A stretch of 64,000 bases of DNA from Halicephalobus mephisto (lineage: Eukaryota > Nematoda > Chromadorea > Rhabditida > Panagrolaimidae). A model generated the notes under the pieces. It ran no database searches. It was not told the DNA's origin and worked only from the letters and a program-made list of their open reading frames with translations. A program made the translations under genes and the position numbers. Within the stretch, counting starts at the first letter, position 1, and every line of letters begins with the position of its first letter. Where the stretch lies: the NCBI GenBank assembly GCA_009193035.1, contig SWDT01000129.1, positions 235,537 through 299,536 on the forward strand, given 5' to 3'. This document shows positions 1-11,230 of this stretch, piece by piece.

Positions 1-1965
1 ATTGGTGGAACTTTCAAAAAAGGCGAAACTCCCTGTATCTGTGCTCCAACAGGAGAATTCTGCGTGGCTTACGATGGTATTTCTAAAATCGTAAAAATTT
101 GGGAATTTTTATCCGGAGAAGAAGAAGAAGATGCAAATTTTCTCGAAGCCATGGGTTTCAAAGGTATGACTGATGAAGTGGCTATCGTTACGAAGGCCAA
201 AGAAAACATAATGTTTGCGATGGCCGCTTTGACGATGGAAAAACGAAAATTATTATCGAACACGAAAAGGGAACTTGTTCATAAATGTTCCTTCAACGGA
301 CAAGCATGTGATATTGATCAAGATTTTTTAACTCATGTTGATCCTACTTTTGGATCTTGTTTCACATTCAATCACAACAGAACTGTGAACTTGACCAGTA
401 TCCGAGCGGGTCCCATGTACGGTCTTCGGATGCTGGTTTACGTCAATGCTTCTGACTACATGCCGACCACAGAAGCCACAGGAGTCAGATTGACGATCCA
501 CGATAAAGAGGATTTTCCTTTTCCGGACACTTCTGGGTACTCCGCCCCGACGGGTTACATATCGTCCTTCGGGCTGAGACTCAGGAGAATGTCCCGGCTT
601 CCGGCTCCTTACGGCGACTGTGTCCCGGACGGAAAAACAGCAGATTACATTTATCAAGATTACGAGTACTCTGTTGAGGGCTGTTATCGATCATGTTTCC
701 AACAACTAGTCCTCAAGGACTGCCACTGCGGAGATCCTCGATTCCCAGTGCCTGAGGGGTTCCATCATTGCGAAGCTGCAGATGTTGTTGCTAGAAAATG
801 TCTAGATGAAAGAATGAGTCAATTAGGCGGACTTCATGGAAGTTTTCGATGTAGATGTCAACAACCTTGTCGTCAATCAATTTATACAGTAACTTATTCT
901 CCAGCAAAATGGCCTAGTCAGTCCTTAAAGGTCCAACTGGGGTCGTGCAACGGAACCTCCACCGAATGCACCCAACATTACAAAGAAAACGGGGCCATGG
1001 TGGAAGTCTTCTACGAACAGTTGAATTTCGAAATGCTTACAGAATCCGAGGCCTATGGGGTATTTCAATTTTATTTTTTAAATAACAAATTTCCAACTGC
1101 ACACAAAAAACGTAACTTTTGGTACAGTAACAAATTGAAATCGTCACTATTAAGTTGTACTTTTTGTCACAAAAGTCAAATATTTGTAAAAATATGACGA
1201 TTATGTCACAATTTTCGTCACAAAAATCGAATATTTTTAAAAATGTGACGATTATGTTACAATTTTCGTTACAAAAGTCGAATATTTGTAAAAATATGAT
1301 AATTGTATTACAATTTTCGTCACAAATGTGAAATATTTGTAAAAATATGACGATTGTGTCACATTTTTCGTCACAAAAGTCGAATATTTTTAAGAATATG
1401 ATAATTGTATTACAATTTTCGTCACAAAAGTCGAATATTTGTAAAAATATAACGATTGTGTCACATTTTTTGTCACAAATGTGAAATACAGTCGACTCTC
1501 GATATAACGTAACCCAAGGGACCGGACAAAAATTACGCTAAATCGAGAGACAATTTACATCATTTTCAAGGAAATTTTGCCAGGACTGAAAAAAAAGTTA
1601 CGTTAAATCAAGAGTCGACTATATTAAAAATTAATTTTTTTAAAGTTTTTTAATATTAAAATTTAATTTTTTAATTCTTTAATATTAAAAATTTTATTTT
1701 TTTTTTATTTTTTAATATTAAAAATTTTATTTTTTTTTATTTTTTAATATTAAAAACTTTATTTTTTTATTTTTAGCTTGTGAATTTGCTGGCCGACTTC
1801 GGTGGTCAACTGGGGCTCTGGTGTGGGATCAGCTTCATCACTTGCTGCGAATTTTTCTTCCTTTTTGTCGAAACTTTATACATGTCAGCTCAGCACAATT
1901 ATATGTTGTACAAAAAACGAAAAGAAGAAAAACAAAAACAACGAGATTTGTGGATTACTTCTTGA
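1..1965 (+). CDS. unc-8: DEG/ENaC (degenerin) channel subunit, UNC-8-like, 5' truncated by window edge
   Basis: This is the C-terminal part of an amiloride-type sodium channel subunit, which forms cation channels in the neuronal plasma membrane. Exons are 1-1059 and 1777-1965 (phase 0 join; donor GTATTT, acceptor TTTTTAG), giving 415 residues without the N-terminus and TM1. The long extracellular region holds the cysteine-rich domains (runs such as [17 protein letters not shown] and [10 protein letters not shown]). The last exon holds the pore region and TM2, with [16 protein letters not shown] including the G-x-S selectivity-filter motif, followed by a basic cytosolic tail. From family knowledge the sequence is closest to nematode UNC-8 rather than MEC-4 or DEG-1; that assignment is by memory, not a search. 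The 717-nt last intron carries a tandem repeat and a MITE. A polyadenylation signal lies just after the stop. Confidence 0.9.
1141..1486. repeat. Tandem repeat, ~51-bp unit, in last intron of the DEG/ENaC gene
   Basis: About six imperfect units of roughly 51 bp, each containing GTCGAATATTTGTAAAAAT followed by a GACGATTGTGTCAC-like and a TTTTCGTCACAAAA segment. The array lies entirely inside the intron and abuts the MITE at 1489. Confidence 0.8.
1489..1621. mobile_element. MITE with 23-bp terminal inverted repeats and TA target duplication
   Basis: The 133-bp element begins CAGTCGACTCTCGATATAAC and its other end, read in reverse complement, begins TAGTCGACTCTTGATTTAAC. It is flanked on both sides by TA. 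TA duplication and a CAGT-type terminus are typical of Tc1/mariner-pogo (Tigger-like) non-autonomous elements. No coding capacity. It sits in the last intron of the DEG/ENaC gene. Confidence 0.75.
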
Positions 1966-1979
1966 TTTGTATTTTGCAA

Positions 1980-1985
1980 AATAAA
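1980..1985 (+). terminator. Polyadenylation signal of the DEG/ENaC gene
   Basis: AATAAA 15 nt downstream of the stop codon. Confidence 0.6.
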
Positions 1986-1997
1986 ATTTGATTATTA

Positions 1998-2570
1998 TTT
2001 TAGGTTCGAACCATTCGAGTGTGGATCGTTTGTCTATTTTCAGTTTTGAGAGTGGAACGTGAAGTTCGAAAATCGCCCAAGCTAAATCTGTCATGTTGAC
2101 AAAAGACTTTAAGCTTTGTTCGTCAATGAAGCGATAGAATTTCAATGAAATTTTCACGGATTAATCGGGAAATTTAAAAAGAACAATGATTTTCTTCATT
2201 TTGATGTTTATCCGCTATTAAAAAGGACTCCGACGTCAGGATTTTCGACCGGGAATCGAACCCGGGTTTCGCGAGTGACAGGCACGTGCACTGACCGCTG
2301 CGCTACCGAGAAAAAAAAGCAAAAAAGAAAAAAATAAATTTATTTAATTTATGTGTTCGATTGATGACAGGTTTTTTAAAACTTTTGACATCAATGTTGA
2401 CTGTCCACTTTCGACGTGAAAGTCGAGAATGGTCATCGGTCACAAATAATAGGGTTTCCTACTCATCTCAATTTCGGACAAGATGTCATCGGATCTGACT
2501 TTCTTTGACACTCCCTCGAACAATGGGACTTGACCAAATTCGTTTTTTGAAATGACAGTCGGTATTTTTT
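1998..2570 (-). pseudogene. Decayed protein-coding gene, family not recognised
   Basis: Two stretches on the minus strand read like protein but contain in-frame stops. Block A (2570 down to 2344, after a TTTAGTCAG acceptor-like site) reads 75 codons including VISKNEFGQVPLFEGVSKK and, beyond an in-frame TGA, MTILDFHVESGQSTLMSK, ending in TAA. Block B (2199 down to about 1998) opens MKKIIVLFKFPD, meets a TAA, then continues in the same frame with ISLKFYRFIDEQSLKSFVN and FELHVPLSKLKIDKRS. A tRNA-like relic lies between the blocks. I do not recognise the family. Misplaced splice sites are an alternative, but two stops in otherwise good coding sequence favour a relic. Confidence 0.4.
2241..2312 (-). 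tRNA. tRNA-Asp(GTC)-like gene, probably a pseudo-tRNA
   Basis: On the minus strand a 72-nt cloverleaf can be drawn. The acceptor stem pairs 6 of 7, D-arm is GCGC/GTGC, the anticodon loop is CTGTCAC (anticodon GTC, Asp) with one mismatched stem pair, and the T-arm is a perfect CCGGG-TTCGATT-CCCGG. Mismatches in the acceptor and anticodon stems suggest a relic or tRNA-derived SINE head rather than an active gene. It interrupts the decayed minus-strand gene. Confidence 0.5.
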
Positions 2571-2819
2571 CTGACTAAATAATATATTTCGTAGTATTTT
2601 CATAAATACAAAAGCTGTCAATTTATAAAATTTGCCGATATTCGCGAGATCTCTCCTTGGGAACCAACAACTCCGCCTAGCAATTGACGGAGCCCTTTTC
2701 ACCTCCATTTACCGCCATCTTCGCGCATCCTCTGTTTTCCACCTTTTATCCGGCCTCAAATGAACTTAGACTTGGCGATATAAGAATTATAACTTTTGGA
2801 ACAAAGGCTATAAATAAAG

Positions 2820-3690
2820 AAAATACGATCTAGAATTTTCGAATTCCCGCGCAAAAATTAAAATATTTAAAAATATTTAAAATAATAAATTCAACAACTC
2901 TTATTTTTATCTAAATTGTAGAAAATTATAAAAATGTTTAAAATAATAAATTCTATAACTTTTATTTTTATCTAAATTATAGAAAATTATAAAAATATTT
3001 AAAACCTTACTTTTGAAATTCTGCGCAAAAATTAAAATATTTAAAATAATAAATTCGAAAACTTTTATTTTATTTTTTATATAAATTGTAGAAAATTATA
3101 AAAATATTTAAAATAATAAATTCGAAAACTCTTATTTTATTTTTTATATAAATTATAAAAATTCTTAAAATATCCTATTTTTGATTTTTTGGAAAAATTA
3201 ATTTGATTACGGTAGAATTCTGATGGAATTAGAAAAACTATAAATTTTTCCAATCGAGACAAAAATTGGGGATTTAAAGATTTTCGTATCGGGACCACTT
3301 TGTAAAAAAGTTTATTTTTGATTTTTATAAATAGTATAATTATCGCTGAATAGGGATTCCTCTAATTGAATTGCAGCAAGATGAAAAACCATAGTCTCGT
3401 GACGAAAACCCCTGCGCATCAATGAGCTGGCATACTGTAGCCAGAAGACCGACGATTTCAACTGCTTTGTTATTTTTCAAACTTTTTCACTTTTTTACTT
3501 TTTTTATATTTTATATTTTATAAATATTTTTTATATATTTTCCATATTTTCCATATTTTTTATATATTTTTTATATATATTTTATATATTTTATATATTT
3601 TATATATTTTATATATTTTATATATTTTATATATTTTCCATATTTTCCATATTTTTCATATTTTTTATATATTATTTTTTACCGTTGATA
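2820..3690. repeat. AT-rich intergenic tract with TTTTATATA microsatellite
   Basis: 2830-3180 carries imperfect repeats of AAAATTATAAAAATATTTAA-type sequence; 3490-3680 is a TTTTATATATTT microsatellite. I see no gene between 2715 and 4000. Confidence 0.6.
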
Positions 3691-4008
3691 TATCGAACAT
3701 TCTTGATATTTCTCTGTGGTTTCTGTGAACCTTACAGATTCCACGATGCAACATTTATATCTTCTACCATTTCTCCCATCAATAGCTCTAATCCATTGTT
3801 TCCTTTTTCAAAAATTCATGTACGTACTATTTTCGACAAAACAGCAATTTTGGGACGAACACCGTGGCCAATCGAGTTTTGTGCTTGACTTGTTTTATTT
3901 CTCTTTCTCTATTTATCGTCTTATTTTTTTTATTCATAAGATAATTATCTTTTAGTTACAATACTGTACGTTTTTAATGATTTTGTTTCAGATTAAATAC
4001 TTTTTGGA

Positions 4009-5108
4009 ATGATCTATTTTGCGGTTTTATTTCTTCCAGCACTTGTCACAGCAGGTTTGTTTTTTTAACAAGAAATCCACTTTGTCTTGGTCATTTTTCG
4101 GCCGATTAGACCATCCAAATTGATTTAGATTGGACATGGACGGAGAAATTTTCGGAAATCGGAGAATCTTTGATGGAATCCCGTTGGACTCCAATTGAGG
4201 AAATCAGATGTCATTCCTGCACGACAATGAATGCTTCCGAAGTCATCGCCGGATCAGGGATTCATCCAGGAGTTTATCTCACTTCTTTGTTGCTGTCTTC
4301 GATTCCAGTTACTTCTGATTGCGTCGATCCTCCTGAAAATGATGATTCTTCTCCGTTTTGCGATCAGGGAATCTGTGTGAAAATCAATTACACAGCCAGA
4401 CATTCTGGTTAAAATTAAATTTTACTTTTATCTTCGGGTTGATCTTTTCTATGGGGTTTTGAGTTCTATCAAAGTTGAGGATCAGAGTTGAAGTCGAATT
4501 TTGGGTTTTTTCGTTCTAAGACAACGTTTACGGTTTTTTAAATTTTCAAACATCAGTCTTATTTAAATTCATAAAATTTGATATATGAATTTTTCGAATC
4601 AAAAGTTTGATTTTAGGATAGAAAAATTTAAAGTTGAAATTTGAACTTTTCGCGTTAAGAAAACACCGAATTTTTCAATTTCAAAAACTTACTCAATCTT
4701 ACCTAAATTCATAAAATTTGATATATGAATTTTTCGGATTAAAACATGATTAAAGTTTTGAAGAGAAAAATTGAAATCTTGAGTTTTGTCTTAGAACGAA
4801 AAGTTCAAATTTCAACACCCAACTTTGATCGTCAATTTTTCTGAAGTTTTGTTTCCTAAAAACCTTTCGGTTTCGAAAAAGGGTTGTTTTTTGGACTAAA
4901 CCGAAAGGTTTTAGGACGGACGGATATCCTGAGAACATGTCTACCCCGATCCAAGGGGGTCTTTAACCAAGTCTGTACGGACTTCGTCTCGGGTCAAGCC
5001 CACGGAACCTGGTGTGTCTGCAGCGACGATTTGTGCAATTCAGCTCCTTTAAAATCCACTTTTTCTTTTAGTATCTTGACCGTTATTATGTATTACTTTT
5101 GGCATTGA
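4009..5108 (+). CDS. Ly6/uPAR-like (three-finger) GPI-anchored protein, cassette 1
   Basis: Exons 4009-4054, 4129-4407 and 4915-5108, both joins phase 1, give 172 residues. A TTTCAG acceptor lies 17 nt before the ATG, consistent with trans-splicing. The product opens with a signal peptide (MIYFAVLFLPALVTA). The mature part starts a three-finger fold at IRCHSCTTMN and ends with the Ly6 signature CVCSDDLCN, followed by a hydrophobic tail (FSFSILTVIMYYFW) typical of GPI attachment. Family members modulate receptors and channels at the cell surface; the partner here is unknown. Its terminal exon is followed within 100 nt by a second Ly6 cassette whose first exon starts in the same phase, so exon 1 may serve both. 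Confidence 0.8.
4859..4912. repeat. Perfect 15-bp inverted repeat abutting a 3' splice site
   Basis: AAAACCTTTCGGTTT at 4859-4873 is the exact reverse complement of 4898-4912. The 3' arm ends two bases before the AG of the acceptor at 4913-4914, which opens the last exon of Ly6 cassette 1. A folded transcript would partly sequester the polypyrimidine/acceptor region. Confidence 0.7.
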
Positions 5109-5198
5109 TTGAAAATGACCATGACATTTGTAGCTTTTTTATAAAGCAATTTTGATCCACTTAATTTTCAAGTAAAAGATGTTTATTTTGTCATTTAG

Positions 5199-6314
5199 TT
5201 GAAGGTCAAATGCGCACAATTCGATGTTATTCTTGTACAACAATGGATGCAGATAGATTGTTGAGCGATGTCCAGGATCAGAATTGGCGACGATGGCTGG
5301 AGAACGTCAGATTTGTCCCTAACACTGAAGAATGCAACGACAATTTTGCGGTAATTATTTTTAATTTTCCATATATCAATAATTGTTTTTTCAGCCAGAA
5401 ATCGCATTGAGATCGGGAGTCAGAAGTCAAGAATGTGAAAATGGAGTGTGTATGAAAATGTGGTTCAAAGAGAAGAACGGTAAGTCGAGGATCTGCTTTA
5501 TCGAAATTCCGGGTTAAAATTGGAAGTTAAAATTTGAACTTTTCGCGCTAAAACAACGGATTCTTCCTACTTCAAAAACTTATTCTATCTTTCTTAAATT
5601 TACAAAATTTGATATGTGAATTTTCCGAATCAAAAATTCTACCTTAGAACGACAAGTTTAAGGTTGAAATTCAGGTTTTTCGCGCTAAAAAATGGATTTT
5701 TTCTATTTCAAAAGTATTTTGTTTTGTTTAAATTTGACGTATGAATTTTTCGAATCAAAAGTTCTGTCTTAGGACGAAAAGTTTAGATTTTAACTTTGAA
5801 CTCTGACCGTCAACTTGAATACAACGAAGCATGAGGTACTTCCGGTACACTGGTTTTTGTTTTTAATTTTCTTTAAAAACTTAATTAGCTACGTTTATTC
5901 CAGGAAACAGCCAAGTGTGGAGAAGCTGCATTCCAAATGCCCAGGAACAGATCCGATCTGACTGTACTAGGATCACAAGTAGTCAAGGCAAGTTTTCAAT
6001 GACCTATATTTTTAAAAATACAAAGTTCCGGTTTTGGCCAAAAAGCGTGCCTAATTAATTTCTCCGAATTGGTCCTAATTACGATAGCTATTTCGGTGCT
6101 TCAAAAAATATCTAACCATAAACAAATGAACTATCGGGCCTTTCGGTAGTTTCTTTGAGAAAAAAGAATAAGAACCAATCATTGAGTGAGGAAAATTGCA
6201 GGTGACATGGAAGTCTGTACTTGCGACGGTAATCTATGCAACTCGGTCCCCGGTCGGAAGATAGTTCTATTTTTGGTACCTTTGCTCATTACGATCTACA
6301 GAAATTTGAATTGA
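5199..6314 (+). CDS. Ly6/uPAR-like (three-finger) GPI-anchored protein, cassette 2
   Basis: Exons 5199-5350, 5395-5479, 5904-5987 and 6202-6314. From the first in-exon ATG (5210) the product is 140 residues: IRCYSCTTMDAD at the start, CVMKMW-like and CIPNAQ cysteines in the middle, the Ly6 signature CTCDGNLCN at the end, then a hydrophobic tail (KIVLFLVPLLITIY). It is clearly a duplicate of cassette 1. It has no signal peptide of its own. However, acceptor 5198 is in phase 1, which fits the signal-peptide exon at 4009-4054 (giving ...VTA-VEGQMRTIRC), so it may be an alternative 3' half of the same gene. SL2-type trans-splicing at 5198 is the competing reading. Intron 3 has a GC donor (AAG|GCAAGT at 5988). 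Confidence 0.75.
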
Positions 6315-6492
6315 TTCATGTTTTCCTGCCGAGACTCGCCTACGCATTATCGTCAGAAATTTTCAACGAGTAATTTTGAACATTGCTTTCTCCAAGTATT
6401 TGAAAATAGAATCTTTTTATCCTTCTTGATGTTAATCCCAATATTTAGAAAATGAAAAAATCTCATATGTGTAAGAATTATCAGATTAGTTT

Positions 6493-9400
6493 TTAAACCG
6501 TCATGTTGTCAGAGGTGTCTTCAATTTTCCATCGCTTCAAGTACTTAAGAAATGTCTGAAAATCCACAAAGATGAAAATTAAAAGAAAATCTGGCTTACT
6601 TGTTCCTTTGACGTGAATCTCCATGCAATTAGAATAATTATTAATAGTAATATTCCAGCGGCACAAATTGACGCTAAAACAACTTCAAGTCCTATGCCTT
6701 TTTGGATTTCTACAGATGATATAACCTGGAAAAATATAAAAAATAATTTTAAAAAATCAAGAAAATTAAAAATAATTTTAAACAAATTAATGTAAAAAAG
6801 TTGATCTTAAGCACAATGAACTTGAAAATGTGGTCCCGGAACGGAAAATTCTGAATATCACTTACGCTACTGTAGTCGGAAATAGCTGTGTTATGTTAAT
6901 TTTTACTTTTTTCGTTATTTTTACTTTTTCGTTATTTTTATTTTTTTCGTTATTTTTATTTTTTTCGTTATTTTTGTTTTTATTTTTGATTTTCTTATAC
7001 TAACTTATTCTACCTATCTTCCATACGGTCTCACAACGAAAAATCCTAAATATTAGTCTCCTACTATAATCCAAAAAATTACTGTTAATTAGTTTTTTTA
7101 TTGTTTCTTTCATCTATTTTTTATTTTTTCTGTACTACTTATCCTATTTACCCTCAGTTCGGTTCTATGATGAAAAATCCTAAATATCAATCAGTTTCCT
7201 ATCCTGGCCAAAAAAACAACTATTAACTATGTCAATTTTATTTTTGATTTATTACTATTACATGGTTTACCTATACTATTGTTGATGTTGAATATTCTAA
7301 ACATTTTGTCCTATTATTCACAGTCGGAATTGCCGACTTTGAACTAATCAGAAAATTAAAAAAAATCGAAAATGCTATTTACAATTTGACGCTTACCTTG
7401 TACTTGAGCTTTTCACTGAGCATTTCGTGACCGAAGGAATTTAATCTTGTGGCCAGAAACGGTAAATCTCGGAAATAATCAGGTTTATCTACGTAGAATT
7501 GAACCAAGACGTTTTCAGGATCATTTCGGTCTCTAACAACATCGTTGACTTTGACGTCGACTTCTTGTAACATCCTTTTGGTTCTAATTTTTTCGTCACT
7601 AGTCTGATTGAAGAATACACTACTGACTAAGTCCGTCAATCTGTCTTCAATCTCGTTTTTGAATAAAGTGCCATTCACCTCCGTACTTCTTTGTACTCTG
7701 AGATTTAACTGCATTATTCCTCTTTTCACATCATCACGTAGTCGAACAGGAGTCGAAGTCGAGATTAAAAATGTAGCGGTGGAATTTTGCGGGGTAATTG
7801 TTGGAGGAGGAGTCGGGAAGTCATCTAGAATGTCATTAATTACTTCTATGTTTGTTATGGTAGCGGAAATCGGGAAACCTTCGATTACAGGAGGAGTCGG
7901 TTCTGTGCCGTATTGTCCGACTATGAAGTTATCCGGATTCGATCCTTCTGGAGGGAAAGGCTCGTTTGGATGAGGGAAATCTGTTTCGATTTCGTTAGGA
8001 TTCAGAGGACCGTCGATTTGGGGACTTCCGGTGGAATTAGGAAATCCCTCAGGCTTCAAAGTCGGGAAATTCGTTTCGAGAGTTATTAGTTCTGGAAAAT
8101 TCGTCTCAGGAGTCACTTGTCCTGGGGGTACTGTAGCTGATTCATTCTGGACTAGATTGGGAGACAATGGAGTCACATCTGTCCCCGACGGATTCGAACC
8201 TTCATTTGGATTTACATTTGGAGAAACACCGGCTACCTCGTTAGGGTAGTTGGGTAAACTTGTTCCGTTCCCAAATGGACCTGAAATAACATTACTGTAA
8301 AAATACAAATTCTTCCGCAAAACAGTTCCTATGCGAATTTCTAGGAATTTAGAAATTACAGTATCTTGAGATTTTAATTTTAAACAAATTATTTCAGAAT
8401 CAATATACTGTAGGAACTTCATTACTTTAAAAATGGTCCTGACACGAATTTCTAGAACTTTTTAGAAATTATAGTATCTTGAAGTTTTGATTTTAAATAA
8501 ATTATTTCAGAATCAATATACTGTAGGAACTTCATTATTTTAAAAATGGTCCCGACACGAATTTCTAGAACTTTTTAGGAATTACAGTATCTTGAAGTTT
8601 TGATTTCGTAATCTTATGATTTTGGAATTAAAGTTGTAGAATATATTTTTAAATAAATATAGAAATTCCTAGATTGGGGTACTTGAACCCCTGTGTATTT
8701 TCTATTTTTGATTTTTTAATTTTAAACAATTTTACCGATGTTGCTAAATCGATCAGCAGGTTCCACGAATGGAGGCAGCAGGGTCACTGAGGAGATTCCG
8801 TCGGTGTTCCCGGAGATGTCCAAGGATATGTTTCCGGTCGAAAGTAGTAAATGAGGAGTTCCACCGAGGATTTGAATAAAGTGATGTCCAGCAACGAGAT
8901 TTGCTTTTGTTAAATTTGTTTTCATTGTTAATTGTGAAAAATTAGAACTTGAATGAATCGATGTATCTTGAGACGAATTTCCAGCAATTAAATTTAAAAT
9001 AAGTTCTCTAGAATCTAATTGAACTTCTGAAGTTCCGGAAACGACAGATTGATTTTCAATTTTTAATTTTCCGTTTTCGAATTTGTTCATCGTCATTCTG
9101 GACAATTGACTTACAGTAATGTCAACATCGGAGGAATTAGGCCTGATTCTAAGTACCGTACTGTCTTCTGGAGCTCGCACGACCAAATCCGAATCCGTGA
9201 TGCTCAGGTCGAACGGCGAATAAACTGTTTTCAATTCTACCCTATGGCGTTCCGTCAACAAAACCAAAGTTCTGTAATCAGGATCGATGTCTAGTCTAAC
9301 AGTACCATACAGTAATCCTACTTGAGCACCATCAAGAGCAATTACTATACTGTACTCGTTCGAAATTGAAGTTATCACTAGTTGTCTAATTGTGTCCTGG

Positions 9401-10907
9401 ACAACACTCGAGGATATGGTCAGTTTTCGCTCCACTTGGGTTGACCACGTGTTCGCCGTTACAGTAGCCCCCCGACCATTCAGGGCTTCCACCTGAGTCG
9501 TCGTCGAGACGTCTGAAAGACTCAAATTCACGGCGTTAGTCAAAGCCAAAGATAATTGAGTTTCTCCATCCGTTTTTCTGTTCGTTGTTTCATTCAACTA
9601 AAATAACATTATTACAAAAATCAAAAATTAATTTTTACAAAGTAATCTTAACACGAATTTTTGGAATTTTCCACTCGAGATCAAATTACAGTGGTGTAAA
9701 AATCAAAAATACATTTTTACAAAGTAATCTTGACACGAATTTTCCACTCGAGATCAAATTACAGTAGTATAAAAATCAAAAATACACTTTTTTTATAAAA
9801 TGGTCTCAACACGAATTTTTGAAATTTTCCAGTCGAGATTAAATTACAGTAGTATAAAAATCAAAAATTAATTTTTACAAAGTAATCTTGACACGAATTT
9901 TTGAAATTTTCCAGTCGAGATTAAATTACAGTAATACAAAATTGAAAAATTAATTTTTAAAAAATAATCTTAACACGAATTTTTGGAATTTTCTATTTGA
10001 AACAAATTATACTAATTTTAAAAATAAAATTTTCTGCAAATTTTTAGTTTTCTAGAAAGTTATAAATTTTAGATTAAAAAATTGTTAAATTTACTATTTT
10101 TTCATTTTTTAAAAATTTTTTTGCACAGAATTTTTAAAATTTCAAAAAGTTGTTTTTTAAAATTAAAAATTAAAACTTACTTGAAGAGATTTTGCGAAAC
10201 AATAAAATTGAGCACTTTTGAGATTGAATCTCGAAATGGCTTCTTGAGCAGTCAGATTCACGTATTCGTCATTGGGGTTGAATCTGAGGAAGGACGAATC
10301 TGACCAAATTGCTGAACCGAAATTTGTTTCAAAAAGCTCGATTCTGGATTCCGAAGAGGTGACTTCAACTCGGTCGGAGATAGTCACATTGGAATCAAAC
10401 GAATGGACCTAAAAGTTAAATTTAATTAAATTCGAAAAAAAACTTAAAAAATAAGATTTAAAAATCTAGTATTTAAAAAATAAAATTTTAAGATTTTAAA
10501 TTTAAAAATCTAAAATTTAAAAACTTGAAGAAATTAAAAAGTATAAAAATTTCAAAAAAAAAATAATTTTTTTTTAAATATAAAAAATAATTTCTTTTTG
10601 AAATATGAAAAAAATAATTTTTAAAAAATATTAAAATATAATTTTTAGAAAATAATTAAAAAATAATTTTTAGAAAATATTTAAAAAATAATTTTTAGAA
10701 AATATTTAAAAAATAATTTTTAGAAAATGTGAAAAATAATTTTTAGAAAATAATTAAAAAATAATTTTTAGAAAATAATTAAAAAATAAAAATTTTTACC
10801 TGGACATTATCCGAAGGCAATGATTGTCTTTTCCATCTTTTGGAATCTACCCCATCCGAGTATCCCCAGACTAGGATGAATATCACTAAATATCCTCTGC
10901 CAGTCAT
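6493..10907 (-). CDS. Large type I membrane protein with mucin-like stalk and SEA-like juxtamembrane region
   Basis: Exons (minus order) 10907-10800, 10408-10181, 9597-8736, 8280-7397, 6725-6600, 6555-6493; all joins are phase-consistent and give 756 residues. A signal peptide (GYLVIFILVWGYSDG) is followed by a basic cleavage-like site KRWKRQS. Residues ~40-400 form an extracellular region with many N-glycosylation sequons. Residues ~400-560 are Pro/Thr/Asn-rich (mucin-like stalk). Then comes a ~110-residue region with an internal RTKR dibasic site and a pattern like a SEA domain (VDVKVNDVV, VQFYVDKPDY). One TM segment (VVLASICAAGILLLIIILIAW) and a short cytosolic tail end it. The layout recalls KIAA1549/SEA-type surface proteins, but I cannot assign a family with confidence. 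Introns 2 and 3 hold repeats of the intron-resident family. Confidence 0.75.
8281..8640 (-). repeat. Tandem ~110-bp repeats inside an intron, related to dispersed intron repeat A
   Basis: Three imperfect copies share TGACACGAATTTCTAGAAC, TTACAGTATCTTGA and ATATACTGTAGGAACTTCAT. In minus (gene-sense) orientation they match the 3' part of the window-wide intron repeat. Confidence 0.6.
9598..10000 (-). repeat. Tandem ~85-90-bp repeats inside an intron, related to dispersed intron repeat A
   Basis: About four units share TAATCTTGACACGAATTTTT, a TTTCCAGTCGAGATTAAATT-like segment and ACAGTAGTAT. Gene-sense orientation is the same as for the other copies. Confidence 0.6.
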
Positions 10908-11074
10908 ATTTTTTAAATAATCATATTTTTTTAAAAAATAAATTTAATGGCAGTGATTACTGAGGATGAAGTAGTACAATTCAGAATCTAAAGTAAGACC
11001 TCATTTTGATGTTTTTCTTGCGACATTTTTTACTGGCCACTTGGTCAAAGAAAGAAAACAGACGGTTCTGACCA

Positions 11075-11230
11075 ATGACTCTACCTTCAGGCAGTGGTTC
11101 CCTTAGGCAATGGCTCTACCTTCAGCTGGCGACTCCCTTAGGCAGTGGTTCCCTTAGGCAATGGCTCTACCTTCAAGCAGTGACTCTCTCAGCTGGCGAC
11201 TCCCTCAGGCAATGGCTCTACCTTCAGAAC
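11075..11230. repeat. Short tandem repeat array (GGCAATGGCTCTACCTTCAG units)
   Basis: Alternating copies of GCAGTGGTTCCCTTAGGCAA and TGGCTCTACCTTCAGCTGGC. Open reading frames through it are repeat artefacts. Confidence 0.75.

Noticed and set aside
2344..2570. In-frame TGA as a selenocysteine codon
   Set aside because: A second in-frame stop (TAA) occurs in the continuing homologous-looking text, no SECIS-like hairpin was recognised, and known nematode selenoproteins are very few.
10082..10303. Plus ORF of 73 codons
   Set aside because: Opposite an exon of the minus-strand membrane protein and its AT-rich intron.
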